Below the pieces are notes generated by a model. It was not told where the DNA came from and made no database searches. It worked only from the letters and a program-made list of their open reading frames with translations. This document shows, in pieces, positions 54,551 to 62,163 of a DNA stretch of 64,000 nt. The translations under genes and the position numbers were made by a program. The first letter of the stretch is position 1; every line of letters begins with the position of its first letter. The stretch covers positions 1 to 64,000 of the forward strand of contig JAJEBV010000041.1 of assembly GCA_022822365.1 (NCBI GenBank), read 5' to 3'. The DNA is from Thermoanaerobaculia bacterium (GTDB lineage: Bacteria; Acidobacteriota; Thermoanaerobaculia; Multivoradales; Multivoraceae).

Positions 54551-55177
54551 TCACTGGAGCAGAGTGAAGCGAGCCATCATCGCGACCAGCAAGGCCATGG
54601 CCGCCATCATGGAGCGGATGGACCACTTTGTCGCCGCGTACTCGGCCGCTCGGACTCTCTCCTGTTGCTCCAGGCGGCCCAGGAGCAGATCCTTGAGGCC
54701 TTTGATCTCGGACCGGAGTGCTCTGGTCTCGTGAGCGAGCCTGGCTTCTGTCCCGTCCTTGGCTGCGCTGATCGCCGTTCGGAGGGATTCGGTCTCGTGA
54801 ACGAGCCTGGCCTCTGTCCCGTCCTTGACTGCGCTGATCTCCGTTCGGAGGGATCCGGTCTCGTGAACGAGCCTGGCTTCCAGCGATCTGAAGTCCGCTC
54901 GAAGCAGCCGGGTCTGGTCGTTGATTCTCTGATCCAGAAGCTCCCGGACGCCGGCGATCCTCTCCGAGAGAACGGCGTTCACATGCGCGCACTCGTTCTC
55001 GATTCTCTCGGAGAGTTCGGCCCTGAGACGTACGAAGTCGCCCTCCTCGGCATGGGGCTTCGACTGCGCCGTGGGTCCGGCTGTTCCCGCAGTCATCCGT
55101 CCAGTCCTTCCGCGATCTCGTCGTCGCGTCCGCTGATCGGAACCTTCATCATCGCGTTCGGAGTTTACTCGCTCCAT
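54551..55177 (-). CDS. Tail-anchored coiled-coil protein with 22-residue tandem repeats
   Basis: A 208-residue protein of no recognised family. After a charged, low-complexity N-terminus comes a long coiled coil containing three tandem 22-residue units (ARLVHETGSLRTEISAVKDG, ARLVHETESLRTAISAAKDG and ARLAHETRALRSEIKGLKD), which match a 66-base DNA period. A C-terminal membrane helix (SMMAAMALLVAMMARFTLL) would anchor it with the coil in the cytoplasm. The start at 55177 has ggaag six bases upstream; the frame runs up to 55390 through the rnc end. The outline is like DUF1640/CCDC90-type proteins, but that is only a resemblance. Confidence 0.7.
   Translation of the reverse strand: MERVNSERDDEGSDQRTRRRDRGRTGRMTAGTAGPTAQSKPHAEEGDFVRLRAELSERIENECAHVNAVLSERIAGVRELLDQRINDQTRLLRADFRSLEARLVHETGSLRTEISAVKDGTEARLVHETESLRTAISAAKDGTEARLAHETRALRSEIKGLKDLLLGRLEQQERVRAAEYAATKWSIRSMMAAMALLVAMMARFTLLQ
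54741..54938. repeat. 66-base tandem repeat inside the coiled-coil gene
   Basis: The block beginning ctgg(c/t)ctctgtcccgtcc recurs at 54741, 54807 and, more diverged, 54873, a period of exactly 66 bases. It encodes the three 22-residue coiled-coil units. The first two copies are close to identical, which suggests recent duplication or ongoing slippage. Confidence 0.75.
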
Positions 55178-55275
55178 CGGTATCTTCCGTCCTTTCGGGC
55201 CTAAGGGGCTAACACCGACAAGGACGGAAAGCAGCCACCTGAACCGACACCGAATCGTCTCGCCGGGCCGGGAGT

Positions 55276-55965
55276 TTACGGGTCGTGGGCCAACTCCATC
55301 TCCGCCAGTGCCCGGGCGGCGGCGCGCCGCTCGGCTTCCTTCTTGGAGCGGCCCGACGCCGTGGCCACGGCGCGGCCGCCGACCCAGCACTCGACGTGGA
55401 AGACGGGATCATGATCCGGCCCCTCACGGCCGACGTGGCGGTAGGACGGGGGTTCGAGACCCCGACCCTGGAGCGATTCCTGCAGGTCCGACTTCGCATC
55501 CAGGGCGTCCATCGCTTCCGCGGCCTCCGGGTCGATCCACGGTTCGACCAGGCGGCGGGCGGCCTGGAGGCCGCCGTCGACGAACACGGCCCCGATGACG
55601 GCTTCGAGGGCGTCCGCCAGGAGCGACTGCTTCCCGCGGCCTCCCGACTGGTCTTCGCCGTGGCCGAGCCGAAGCGCCGACCCGAGATCCAGCTCCCGGC
55701 CGCGCCGGGCCAGAGCCTCGGCGCTGACGACGTGGGACCGGATTCGCGACAGCACGCCTTCCGGAGCCGACGGATGACGCCGGAAGAGCCAGGCCGCCAC
55801 GACCAGTCCGAGGACCGAATCGCCCAGAAACTCCAGCCGCTCGTTGTCGTGTTCCAGACCCCGTTCGTTCGCGAACGAGCTGTGGGTCAGGGCCTGCTCG
55901 AGCAAGGCGCGATTCCCGAACCGGTGGCCGAGGCGCGCCTCGAGATCCTCGACCGGGTCCGTCAG
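55276..55965 (-). CDS. rnc: Ribonuclease III
   Basis: RNase III cuts double-stranded RNA in rRNA and mRNA processing. The product has the catalytic signature NERLEFLGDSVLGL, ADALEAVIGAVFVDGG with the second acidic site, and a C-terminal dsRNA-binding domain (GRAVATASGRSKKEAERRAA). Choosing the start is difficult. Between the GTG at 56109 and the conserved domain there is no ATG, GTG or TTG in frame. CTG at 55965 overlaps the asnS stop (CTGA) and gives 229 residues, the normal length, so I prefer it. The alternative GTG would give 277 residues with a start deep inside asnS. Confidence 0.88.
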   Translation of the reverse strand: MTDPVEDLEARLGHRFGNRALLEQALTHSSFANERGLEHDNERLEFLGDSVLGLVVAAWLFRRHPSAPEGVLSRIRSHVVSAEALARRGRELDLGSALRLGHGEDQSGGRGKQSLLADALEAVIGAVFVDGGLQAARRLVEPWIDPEAAEAMDALDAKSDLQESLQGRGLEPPSYRHVGREGPDHDPVFHVECWVGGRAVATASGRSKKEAERRAAARALAEMELAHDP

Positions 55966-57260
55966 GGGTAGATCCGGTCCATCGTTCGCGGATAAGGGAT
56001 CGTCTCCCGGAGGTGGGGCACACCGGCCATCCAGGCGACGAAACGCTCCACGCCCATCCCGAAGCCGCTGTGCTCGAACGTGCCGTAGCGGCGGATGTCC
56101 AGGTACCACTGGAAGGCGTCCAGCGGCAGGTCGTGTTCCTTGAGCCGCGCGAGCAGAAGATCGTGGTCGTGGATGCGCTGGCTGCCGCCGATGATCTCCC
56201 CGTAACCCTCCGGAGCGATCACGTCGAGCGCCAGAGCGAGGGACGGATCGTCCGGATCGGGTTCCATGTAGAAGGCCTTGAGCGAGGTCGGGTAGTGGGT
56301 GATCATGACCGGACGGTCGAACTCCCGGGTGATCGATGTTTCTTCGGGGGCGCCGAAGTCCTCGCCGAACTCGATCCCTGAACCCTGCCGGCGCAGGAGG
56401 TCGATCGCCTCGGCGTAGCGCAGCCGCGGGAACGGTCCCTGGATGGCTTCGAGCTTCGAAAGGTCGCGCTCCAGGATCGCCAGCGGATCACCGCAGTTCT
56501 CCAGCACCCGGCCCGCGAGGTAGACGAGGAAATCCTCGGCCAGGCCGCAAAGCCCCTCGAAGTCCAGGAAGGCTGCCTCCGGCTCGACCATCCAGAACTC
56601 CATCAGGTGCCGCCGGGTCTTCGACTTCTCGGCGCGGAAGGTGGGGCCGAAGCAGTAGACCTTGCCCAGGGCGGCGGCCGCGGGTTCAAGGTAGAGCTGG
56701 CCGGACTGGCTGAGATAGGCGTTGCCGTGGTCGAAGTACGGCGTCTCGAACAGGGTCGACGTGCCCTCGCATGCCGCGGGCGTCAGGATCGGCGAGTCGA
56801 CCAGGTAGTAGCCGCGCTCGCGGTGGAAGTCGTGGATCGCCTGGCAGACCTCGCTGCGGATCCGCAGTACCGCGCGCTGGCGGCTGGAGCGCAGCCAGAG
56901 GTGGCGATGGTCCATCAGAAAGGCGGTGCCGTGCTCCTTCGGCGTGATCGGGTAGCCGTCCGCTCCGTGGACCAGGGTCAGGGACGAGACCTGGACCTCG
57001 ACTCCGCCGGGTGAACGGGGATCCGCCGCGGCGGTGCCGGTCACGGCGACCGTCGATTCCTGGGTCGCGTGCTGGAGCACCTCCCAGGAGGCCTCGTCGA
57101 CCTGCTTGCGGCTGACGACGAGTTGAACAGTGGCGCCCGAATCCCGGAGCTGAATGAAGCCGATCCGCCCGCTGGAGCGGCGGCCGTCAACCCAGCCGCG
57201 CAGCCTCACGTCCTGGCCGATCAGGCCCCCGAGCTCGGGAATCGAGTTCCACTCCGTCAC
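55962..57260 (-). CDS. asnS: Asparaginyl-tRNA synthetase
   Basis: A 432-residue class IIb synthetase. It has an N-terminal OB-fold anticodon-binding domain (VRLRGWVDGRRSSGRIGFIQ) and class II motifs: motif 2 TFRAEKSKTRRHLMEFWMVE and motif 3 GFGMGVERFVAWMAG, ending in PRTMDRIYP. The MEFWMVEPE form and the final RxxxRIYP favour Asn over Asp. Length is normal. The 3' end overlaps rnc. Confidence 0.93.
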   Translation of the reverse strand: MTEWNSIPELGGLIGQDVRLRGWVDGRRSSGRIGFIQLRDSGATVQLVVSRKQVDEASWEVLQHATQESTVAVTGTAAADPRSPGGVEVQVSSLTLVHGADGYPITPKEHGTAFLMDHRHLWLRSSRQRAVLRIRSEVCQAIHDFHRERGYYLVDSPILTPAACEGTSTLFETPYFDHGNAYLSQSGQLYLEPAAAALGKVYCFGPTFRAEKSKTRRHLMEFWMVEPEAAFLDFEGLCGLAEDFLVYLAGRVLENCGDPLAILERDLSKLEAIQGPFPRLRYAEAIDLLRRQGSGIEFGEDFGAPEETSITREFDRPVMITHYPTSLKAFYMEPDPDDPSLALALDVIAPEGYGEIIGGSQRIHDHDLLLARLKEHDLPLDAFQWYLDIRRYGTFEHSGFGMGVERFVAWMAGVPHLRETIPYPRTMDRIYP

Positions 57261-57337
57261 CGATCGAGCCCCACGGCAGGGATCATACCGATGCCGCCGC
57301 GACCGCCGTCGGAGACGAGTCGCTACACTAGCCCGCG

Positions 57338-57946
57338 ATGCTTCGCCGGCGGCTCGGGGTTTCGACCCGAAGCGTTTCTGCCGGGCCTTCCGGGAGGGCC
57401 GGCCGGGGGCGCGTCAGGCTGTCAGCGCTCGTGACGCGAGGCCGGGTCACCGCGGCCGTCGGCGCGGCGTGCTGCCTGGTGGTCGGAATGGTCGTGGCGG
57501 CGCCGCTTGTCGCCGCCTCCGGCGGTCGGGCGGCCACGTTTCTCTACGAGGTCTTCGCCCCGGTCTGCCATCAGCTCGCCGAGCGCAGCTTTCACTTGGC
57601 AGGCCACCCCCTCGCCGTGTGCCATCGCTGCTTTGGCTTCTACTCCGGCTTCACCCTGGGACTGATCGTGCTGCCGCTGGTTCGTCCGGCGCGTGACTGG
57701 CTGCTCGACGAGCCCAGGCGCATTCTCCTGCTTCTGGCGCCTACGGCGGTCGACTGGCTGCTCCCGATGAACACGCCGGCGAGCCGCTCTGTGACTGCCG
57801 TTCTCGCCGGGGCCGGGATCGCCGTCCTGATCTGGGCTGCGATCGGCCAGATCGTCCAGCAGATGCCTCGAAACCTGCCACCGGGAGAAGCCGTAGGGCG
57901 TAATGTCGGCGCGCTTTCCGGTTCGACTTCTGAGGAGACTCCATGA
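57338..57946 (+). CDS. DUF2085 membrane protein
   Basis: A 202-residue membrane protein. The DUF2085 signature is clear: FAPVCHQLAERSFHLAG and then AVCHRCFGFYSGF, a conserved Cys/His set that could bind metal. There are about four membrane helices. Function unknown. The N-terminal 30 residues are basic and may be overlong. It overlaps the next gene by four bases and seems to form a three-gene unit with two paralogous membrane proteins. Confidence 0.82.
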   Translation: MLRRRLGVSTRSVSAGPSGRAGRGRVRLSALVTRGRVTAAVGAACCLVVGMVVAAPLVAASGGRAATFLYEVFAPVCHQLAERSFHLAGHPLAVCHRCFGFYSGFTLGLIVLPLVRPARDWLLDEPRRILLLLAPTAVDWLLPMNTPASRSVTAVLAGAGIAVLIWAAIGQIVQQMPRNLPPGEAVGRNVGALSGSTSEETP

Positions 57947-58428
57947 CACCGAAGAAACTGAAGGCCGCCGCCATCGGCGGCAGCGCGGCCGGGATCGCCT
58001 CCAGCATTCCCCTCGTCAACCTGGTCAACTGCGCCTGCTGCGCGCTGGTCGTGGGCGGCGGCATGCTGGCGGTCTACCTGGCGATGCGTGGCGAGCCCGC
58101 GACCGAGAAGGCGCCGCTTGGTGATGGCGCCATGGTCGGCGTTCTGGCCGGCGTCGCGGCCGCCGTGGTCGGTGCGATCGTTGCGATCCCGCTGGCGGCG
58201 GTCGTTGGTGATCCGATGGAACAGATGCGGTCGATCATGGAAGGGATCGAGGGCATGCCGCCGGAGGTGCTCGAGGCCCTGGGCGGCGAGGAGGCCGACA
58301 TCGGGGCGGCGCTCGGGTTGATCGGGTTCCTGTTCAACCTCGTCACCAGCGTCATCTTCTCAGGGATCGGTGGTGTCATCGGCGCCGCGGTGTTCCACAA
58401 GAAGCCCACGCTCGAGACCGGAGCCTAG
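57943..58428 (+). CDS. Small glycine-rich membrane protein, first of two paralogues
   Basis: A 161-residue protein starting KKLKAAAIGGSAAGIASSIP, with CACCALVVGGGMLAVYLAMR as a Cys-containing first helix, then two or three more Gly/Ala-rich helices. Its neighbour at 58440 shares the same start and the CCALVVGGG(M/I)LAVYLA helix, so the two arose by duplication. I recognise no enzymatic motif. An ATGA overlap links it to the DUF2085 gene. Confidence 0.75.
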   Translation: MTPKKLKAAAIGGSAAGIASSIPLVNLVNCACCALVVGGGMLAVYLAMRGEPATEKAPLGDGAMVGVLAGVAAAVVGAIVAIPLAAVVGDPMEQMRSIMEGIEGMPPEVLEALGGEEADIGAALGLIGFLFNLVTSVIFSGIGGVIGAAVFHKKPTLETGA

Positions 58429-58439
58429 GAGGCGTCATC

Positions 58440-58901
58440 GTGACGGGAAAGAAAGTCGGTGCGGCAGCCATCGGCGGAGGAGCGGGCGCCGTCGCTTCGC
58501 AGATCCCCGGCCTCCAGATACTCAACCTGGCCTGTTGCGCCCTGGTCGTGGGCGGCGGCATCCTGGCGGTCTACCTGGCGTTGAAGGACGATCAGCCCGC
58601 CGCGACCGCGCCCTATGGCGAGGGCGCGAAGATAGGAGCGCTGGCCGGGGTCTTCGGCTCCGCCCTGAGCATCCTGATCGGACTCCTGATCCTGGGCGGT
58701 CTCACGGGCGCGATGGGAATCGGTGCTCTCGTTTCGGAATCCGTCGAGGACTTCGAGGCCTTCAGCCTCTTCAGCACGATTGCCGGCCTGGGCATCATCG
58801 CGATCGTCATCTTCTCGCTGGTGATCAACGTCGCCTTCTCGACGATCGGCGGCGTGATCGGGGCGGCCATCGTGCACAGGAAGGCGCCCGCGGCGGAGTA
58901 G
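58440..58901 (+). CDS. Small glycine-rich membrane protein, second paralogue
   Basis: A 153-residue protein with a GTG start and aggagg 10 bases upstream. TGKKVGAAAIGGGAGAVASQ and LACCALVVGGGILAVYLALK mirror the previous gene, as does the end TIGGVIGAAIVHRKAP (IGGVIGAAVFHKKP in the paralogue). The middle is more diverged. The pair may form hetero-oligomers in the membrane; this is inference. Confidence 0.75.
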   Translation: MTGKKVGAAAIGGGAGAVASQIPGLQILNLACCALVVGGGILAVYLALKDDQPAATAPYGEGAKIGALAGVFGSALSILIGLLILGGLTGAMGIGALVSESVEDFEAFSLFSTIAGLGIIAIVIFSLVINVAFSTIGGVIGAAIVHRKAPAAE

Positions 58902-58916
58902 CCCCCGCGGCGGGAA

Positions 58917-59420
58917 TCAGCGGCTGAGGATGGTGCCCGGGCGGTAGTAGCGCTGGTGCCAGATGCCGGCCTGGTCCTCGTCGTCCACCGGCATGCGCCA
59001 GGTGCGGACGGACGCCTGGGCCAGAGGCAGGCGGTAGAGGCCGCGCGGCTGGTCGATTGTCGCCTGGATGTAGTCCTCGGCGGCGTCTTCCGGGACGTAG
59101 CGGCAGGCGATTCGCCGGTAGCGGTCGCGCCAGAGATCGTCGACGCCGATGTCGTGGACGAGTTCCGCTTCGCCCTCGACGAGGACCTTGCGGTAGGGGA
59201 GGTTCTGCTCGTCGATGGCCAGACAGGTCCGGGGATCGCGGCGCAGGTTGGCGAACCAGACGGAGTTCTCGCGCGGCGTGAACCAGATCGCCTCTTCCTC
59301 GAAGATGAACCAGATCGGCGTCACCAGGGGTCGGCCGTCGTCGCAGACCGTGCCGATCCGCATGAGGATGCCGGGCTCGGCGAGGAAGGCGTCGCGTTCG
59401 CTGTCGGTCATCGTCGGCAT
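58917..59420 (-). CDS. Split-barrel flavin/F420-binding family protein (PPOx/FDOR-like)
   Basis: A 167-residue pyridoxamine-phosphate-oxidase-fold protein: ILMRIGTVCDDGRPLVTPIW and FTPRENSVWFANLRRDPRTC are the two cofactor-contacting strands, with a KVLVEGEAELVHD continuation. In an F420-producing organism this family includes FDOR-B enzymes using F420, but FMN or heme cannot be excluded. It lies 6 bases after the SDR gene on the same strand. Confidence 0.82.
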   Translation of the reverse strand: MPTMTDSERDAFLAEPGILMRIGTVCDDGRPLVTPIWFIFEEEAIWFTPRENSVWFANLRRDPRTCLAIDEQNLPYRKVLVEGEAELVHDIGVDDLWRDRYRRIACRYVPEDAAEDYIQATIDQPRGLYRLPLAQASVRTWRMPVDDEDQAGIWHQRYYRPGTILSR

Positions 59421-59426
59421 GGGTCG

Positions 59427-60212
59427 CTAGTCCTCCTCGGGGGCGCCGAGGGTCCGTGCCGCCGCGATGTCGGCGGAGTAGTCGCGGAGCTTCGTCGGCA
59501 TCAGGGTCATTTCCTCGATCACGGTCCGCTCCGGCAACGCCGCGGCCGTCAGGATGGCTTCGGCGATGTCCTCGGAGGCCATCATGCCGGCCCGCTCGTC
59601 GGCCGACGGCGGCCGCGGCCGGTTGTCGAGGATCGGCGTGTCGACTTCGCCGGGCAGGACGCTGGTCGCCCGGATGCCGAGCTGCCGGAGCTCCGCACCG
59701 AGGCCGAAGATGTAGTTCCGGGACGCCGCCTTCGCGGCGCCGTAGGCGGTGCCCGCCATGACGCCCGGGCGGATCGCCGCCATCGAGGAGACCATGATGA
59801 CGGTCGCGCCGCCGTGGGCGAGCATCGCCGGCAGCAGCGCCTTGGTGAGCATGGCCGGCCCCGTCGCGTTGACCGCGATCACGCTGTCCCACTCTTCCTG
59901 GGAGATGTAGCGCGTGCTTCTTACCCTGGAACTGTGGCCGGCATTGTGGACCAGGACGTCGACCGTGGCGTGACGCTCGAGGATCGCCGCGGCCAGCCCC
60001 TGAACGGCCTCAGGATCCTCCATGTCGGCCGAGCGGGCCCAGGCGCTGCCGCCCTCGGCTTCGATCTCCGAAACGACGGCCTCGAGCGGCTCGAGCCGCC
60101 GGCCGGAAACGATGATCGACGCGCCTTCGCGGGCGAAGAGCAGCGCGGTCGCCCGGCCGATGCCGGTGCCGCCGCCCGTGACCAGAGCTGTCTTGCCTTC
60201 CAGTTTGCCCAT
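59427..60212 (-). CDS. Short-chain dehydrogenase/reductase
   Basis: A 261-residue SDR. It has the nucleotide-binding TGGGTGIG (residues 12-19), VLVHNAGHS, the catalytic Ser in IMVSSMAAIRPG and YGAAKAASRNYIFGL with the YxxxK pair. The loop VSGRRLEPLEAV, with Arg after the second strand, suits NADP(H). Substrate unknown. It is read between the MATE gene and the split-barrel gene, all on the minus strand with gaps of 1 and 6 bases. Confidence 0.92.
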   Translation of the reverse strand: MGKLEGKTALVTGGGTGIGRATALLFAREGASIIVSGRRLEPLEAVVSEIEAEGGSAWARSADMEDPEAVQGLAAAILERHATVDVLVHNAGHSSRVRSTRYISQEEWDSVIAVNATGPAMLTKALLPAMLAHGGATVIMVSSMAAIRPGVMAGTAYGAAKAASRNYIFGLGAELRQLGIRATSVLPGEVDTPILDNRPRPPSADERAGMMASEDIAEAILTAAALPERTVIEEMTLMPTKLRDYSADIAAARTLGAPEED

Positions 60213-60213
60213 C

Positions 60214-61545
60214 TCAGTGCCTTCCTCCCGCCGGTACTCCCGGGCCGATGAAGCGGCGCGCGGCCAGACCGAGAGTCACGGTCCGCGCCGCCATCAGACC
60301 GACCATGCTGAGCCACAGCAGGTTGTTGTCGTCAAAGTGAACCGCGGCCCAGAGCAACGGCGCGAAGCCCAGACCGCAACTGATTGCCATCGAACGGCTG
60401 AGCAGTCTACCTTCGGTGAGGCCGAGGTAGAAGCCGTCCAGGGCGTAGGCCAGGGCGGCGAGGAGGAGTACCGGCAGCAGCCAGAGGTTGCTGGCCGCGG
60501 CCAGGTCCACGATGTCCGGATGATCCGCCAGCAGGCCGTAGATCGTCTCCGGCAGCAGCAGGACGGGGAGCAGGAAGGCGACCGCGCAGAGTTCGGCGAC
60601 GAGCACCGTGAGAAACAGCACGCGCCGCAGTTCCGCACGGTCGCCGGCCCCGAAGGCGGTCCCGGCCAGCGTCTCGCCGGCGAACGCCGCGCCGTCGATC
60701 AGGTAGGACGCCACCCCCAGCAGGCGCAGGATGAGGCCGTTGGCGGCGAGCCTGGCGGTGCCGAAGAGGGCGCTGACGTTCGTGAACGCGGCGAAGGCCG
60801 TGATGAGGAACAGCGTCCGGACCACGAGGTGGCCGTTGAGCGCGACGATGCGGCGCAGCTCGACGGGCTCCAGAAGCCGCCGCGGAGAGACGGCCGGGAG
60901 GCCGGTCCGGACGGCAAGAGTCAGACCGAGGACAGCCGCCAGCCACTGCGCGGACGCCGTGGCGATCCCGGCCCCGTAGGCCGCCCAGCCGAGGTGGACG
61001 ATGAACCACCAGTTGAGCGCCACGTTGGCGAGGTTCGCCGCGGCGACGACGACCAGGGCGCGGCCGGCCTCCGCGCGGCCGAGGAACCACCCCGTCAGGG
61101 CGAGATTGGCGAGGGTCGCCGGCGCTCCCCAGATGCGCGCGTCGAAGTAGCTTCGCCCCGCCGCCTCGACGCCGGGCTCGCCAGACAGTAGCCGGAAGCC
61201 GAGATCGCCCATCGGATCCCGGAGTAGCAGGAACACGGCGCCCAGAACGGCTGCCAGGAGCAGCGCGCGGTAGAGGTGGGCGGCGATCTCGAACGGATCT
61301 CCCCGGCCCCGCGACTGGGCCGTCACTCCGGTCGTGCTCATGCGCAGGAACGCGCAGCCGAAGTAGAGGTAGTCGAAGATGAGCGCCGCCAGGATGACGC
61401 CGGCTAGAAAGCGCACGTCGTCGAGCCGGCCGAGCATCACCGTGTCGGCCAGGCCGGCGAGCGGCACCGTGAGGTTCGAGGCCGTGTTGAGCGCCGTAAG
61501 GCGCGCGAACCGGCGGGGAAGGCTGGTCCCGGGAGCCCCCATCAC
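60214..61545 (-). CDS. MATE family efflux transporter
   Basis: A 443-residue protein with twelve hydrophobic helices. It matches the DinF-type branch of MATE exporters: NTASNLTVPLAGLADTVMLG near the N-terminus and the second-half equivalent LFGTARLAANGLILRLLGVA. MATE proteins expel cationic or organic compounds using Na+ or H+; a Na+ gradient from the NQR pump would be available. GTG (61545) and ATG (61542) starts adjoin. It is divergent from the TRAP permease genes with only 33 bases between. Confidence 0.92.
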   Translation of the reverse strand: MMGAPGTSLPRRFARLTALNTASNLTVPLAGLADTVMLGRLDDVRFLAGVILAALIFDYLYFGCAFLRMSTTGVTAQSRGRGDPFEIAAHLYRALLLAAVLGAVFLLLRDPMGDLGFRLLSGEPGVEAAGRSYFDARIWGAPATLANLALTGWFLGRAEAGRALVVVAAANLANVALNWWFIVHLGWAAYGAGIATASAQWLAAVLGLTLAVRTGLPAVSPRRLLEPVELRRIVALNGHLVVRTLFLITAFAAFTNVSALFGTARLAANGLILRLLGVASYLIDGAAFAGETLAGTAFGAGDRAELRRVLFLTVLVAELCAVAFLLPVLLLPETIYGLLADHPDIVDLAAASNLWLLPVLLLAALAYALDGFYLGLTEGRLLSRSMAISCGLGFAPLLWAAVHFDDNNLLWLSMVGLMAARTVTLGLAARRFIGPGVPAGGRH

Positions 61546-61578
61546 GGCCGGAGCGCTGGTGGTAGCCTGCGCGCGTTC

Positions 61579-62163
61579 ATGGCGTCGGCACCAACTCCTG
61601 GCGGCTTCCTGGCACGTTTCGTCGCCTGGACCGATCGCTTCAATTCACGCCTCGGCGTCGCGGTCTCCTGGCTGACGCTGGCCATGGTCGCGGTCGGAGC
61701 GTACAACGCGGTCGTGCGGTACCTGGGCCGGTTCACCGGCTGGAACCTGAGTTCGAACGCCTACCTCGAACTCCAGTGGTACATGTTCAGCCTGGTCTTC
61801 CTGCTGGGCGCCTCGTACGCGCTGCTGACGGGCGCCCATGTTCGGGTCGACGTGATCTTCAGCCGGCTGCCGGAGCGCTGGCGGCGACGGATCGACCTCT
61901 GGGGTTCGCTGCTCTTCCTGGTCCCGTTCGCGGTCTTCGGACTCGTCATGTCCTGGCCGGCCGTACGGAACTCCTGGGCGGTGCTCGAGGTGTCCTCCGA
62001 TCCGGGCGGTCTGCCGCGCTATCCGATCAAAAGCGTGCTGCTCGTGGCGTTCACGCTCCTCGCCCTGCAGGGGTTCGCGGAGGCGGCGCGGAACTGGCTG
62101 CGTCTGCGGGCGCTCAAGGCCGGCGCGGAAGAGGAAGATCTGCAGCAGGAGGGATTGCTGTGA
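61579..62163 (+). CDS. TRAP transporter small permease (DctQ)
   Basis: A 194-residue four-helix protein of the DctQ family: WLTLAMVAVGAYNAVVRYLG, LELQWYMFSLVFLLGASYAL and AHVRVDVIFSRLPERWRRRI are typical. It forms the membrane unit with the DctM gene that overlaps it (GTGA). The binding protein lies just downstream but in the opposite direction. Confidence 0.93.
   Translation: MASAPTPGGFLARFVAWTDRFNSRLGVAVSWLTLAMVAVGAYNAVVRYLGRFTGWNLSSNAYLELQWYMFSLVFLLGASYALLTGAHVRVDVIFSRLPERWRRRIDLWGSLLFLVPFAVFGLVMSWPAVRNSWAVLEVSSDPGGLPRYPIKSVLLVAFTLLALQGFAEAARNWLRLRALKAGAEEEDLQQEGLL

Noticed and set aside
54741-54938. Possible CRISPR-like repeat array
   Set aside because: The 66-base period has no unique spacers, lies within one open frame and encodes coiled-coil units.
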